From positions 496,001 through 560,000 of the forward strand of contig NZ_CP045430.1 in NCBI RefSeq assembly GCF_005886805.2: DNA of 64,000 nt, read 5' to 3'. Numbering within the stretch: position 1 is the stretch's first letter; each line of letters starts with the position of its first letter. Position numbers and translations under genes: made by a program. This document shows positions 63,753 to 64,000 of this stretch, piece by piece. Below the pieces are notes generated by a model, which saw only the letters and a list, made by a program, of their open reading frames with translations, searched no databases and was not told the origin of the DNA. This DNA comes from Pseudoalteromonas rubra. Lineage in GTDB: Bacteria; Pseudomonadota; Gammaproteobacteria; Enterobacterales; Alteromonadaceae.

Positions 63753-64000
63753 TTAGCCGGCGACTTCAACCCGATCTCGCCCGTGTGATTTGGCCAGATA
63801 GAGCGCCCTGTCTGCCAGTTCAATCAGGCTCTGCCAAGGCGCACCTTCTTTGTGAAGTGCAATACCAAAACTCGCCGTGATCTGTCGAATAGGTTCACCT
63901 GTTTTTTTATCTTTCACAGAAAGCTTTCGAATGTCATGACGAACCATGTTGGCAAAACTAACCGCTTCGCTGACACTACTGATTGACAAAGTCAGGCAAA
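63753..64000 (-). CDS. GGDEF-domain protein, C-terminal end only
   Basis: The frame stays open to the window edge, so the start and the GGDEF signature lie outside. The visible ~82 residues are the end of a diguanylate cyclase domain: ITASFGIALHKEGAPWQSLI then ADRALYLAKSHGRDRVEVAG, the usual final strand and helix. It probably makes c-di-GMP, but the active site cannot be judged here. Confidence 0.8.
   Translation of the reverse strand, partial: CLTLSISSVSEAVSFANMVRHDIRKLSVKDKKTGEPIRQITASFGIALHKEGAPWQSLIELADRALYLAKSHGRDRVEVAG

Noticed and set aside
63684..63788. 34-codon plus-strand frame with GGAGA upstream
   Set aside because: It overlaps the end of the GGDEF gene in antisense by 36 bp and has no recognisable features. 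The ribosome site spacing is only 3 nt.
1..64000. tRNA, rRNA, CRISPR arrays, insertion sequences and prophage genes
   Set aside because: I saw no cloverleaf, no regularly spaced repeats, no transposase or integrase and no phage structural gene on either strand. A formal scan was not possible.

Overview
The window looks like chromosomal DNA of a marine gammaproteobacterium close to Pseudoalteromonas. The support is gene content: a GlrK/QseG/GlrR operon, a lipoprotein oligopeptidase B, a secreted ceramidase, an OsmC-YcaO fusion and many two-component and chemotaxis genes. A 165-bp palindromic intergenic repeat at 61153-61317 resembles one I know from that genus. There are no rRNA or tRNA genes, CRISPR arrays, insertion sequences or prophage genes. 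Genus-level assignment is inference, because nothing here is a marker gene.

Bases 1-10488 are the most unusual part: a RiPP gene cluster of the TOMM (thiazole/oxazole-modified microcin) type. In order it holds a 5'-truncated protein kinase/cyclase/AAA-ATPase fusion (a known TOMM companion), a 251-residue precursor with a nitrile-hydratase-like leader and no cysteine at all, a hairpin attenuator, a possible iron/2-oxoglutarate oxygenase, a YcaO protein, a glutamine-dependent asparagine-synthetase-like enzyme and a second YcaO protein. All run on the plus strand with overlaps or short gaps. Base composition falls sharply near 2050 and recovers near 9400. Both shifts lie inside genes and at domain borders, as if the precursor and its matching modules were exchanged as a cassette. 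A third YcaO gene of the RimO-accessory type (OsmC-YcaO) follows on the minus strand.

Bases 13000-21200 hold an outer-membrane protein, a LysR/MFS pair, an acetyltransferase, three tandem secreted EF-hand proteins and the divergent glrK-qseG-glrR operon. Two GlrR-type sites (TGTC-N10-GACA with one mismatch each) lie upstream of a sigma54-like promoter that faces the EF-hand genes, so those genes are a predicted target of the system. Just after glrR is an unlisted 51-codon gene for a double-glycine-leader peptide that looks like a RiPP precursor.

Bases 21390-36770 are mixed: a Cache chemoreceptor, acetyltransferase, membrane AraC regulator, TPR protein, LysR/DoxX pair, oligopeptidase B, an ECF sigma factor with a membrane partner, a MerR/aminotransferase pair with a clear MerR promoter, and an S9 peptidase. 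Bases 36990-43300 hold a large hybrid histidine kinase divergent from two response regulators, one with an HD-GYP c-di-GMP phosphodiesterase domain. Bases 43400-64000 carry secreted and metabolic genes: a fibronectin-like repeat protein, ceramidase with a LuxR regulator, a histone-deacetylase-like enzyme, a flavin reductase, a DMT transporter, a di-heme peroxidase coupled to a hybrid kinase, a lipase with a membrane-anchored partner, and the end of a GGDEF protein cut by the window edge.
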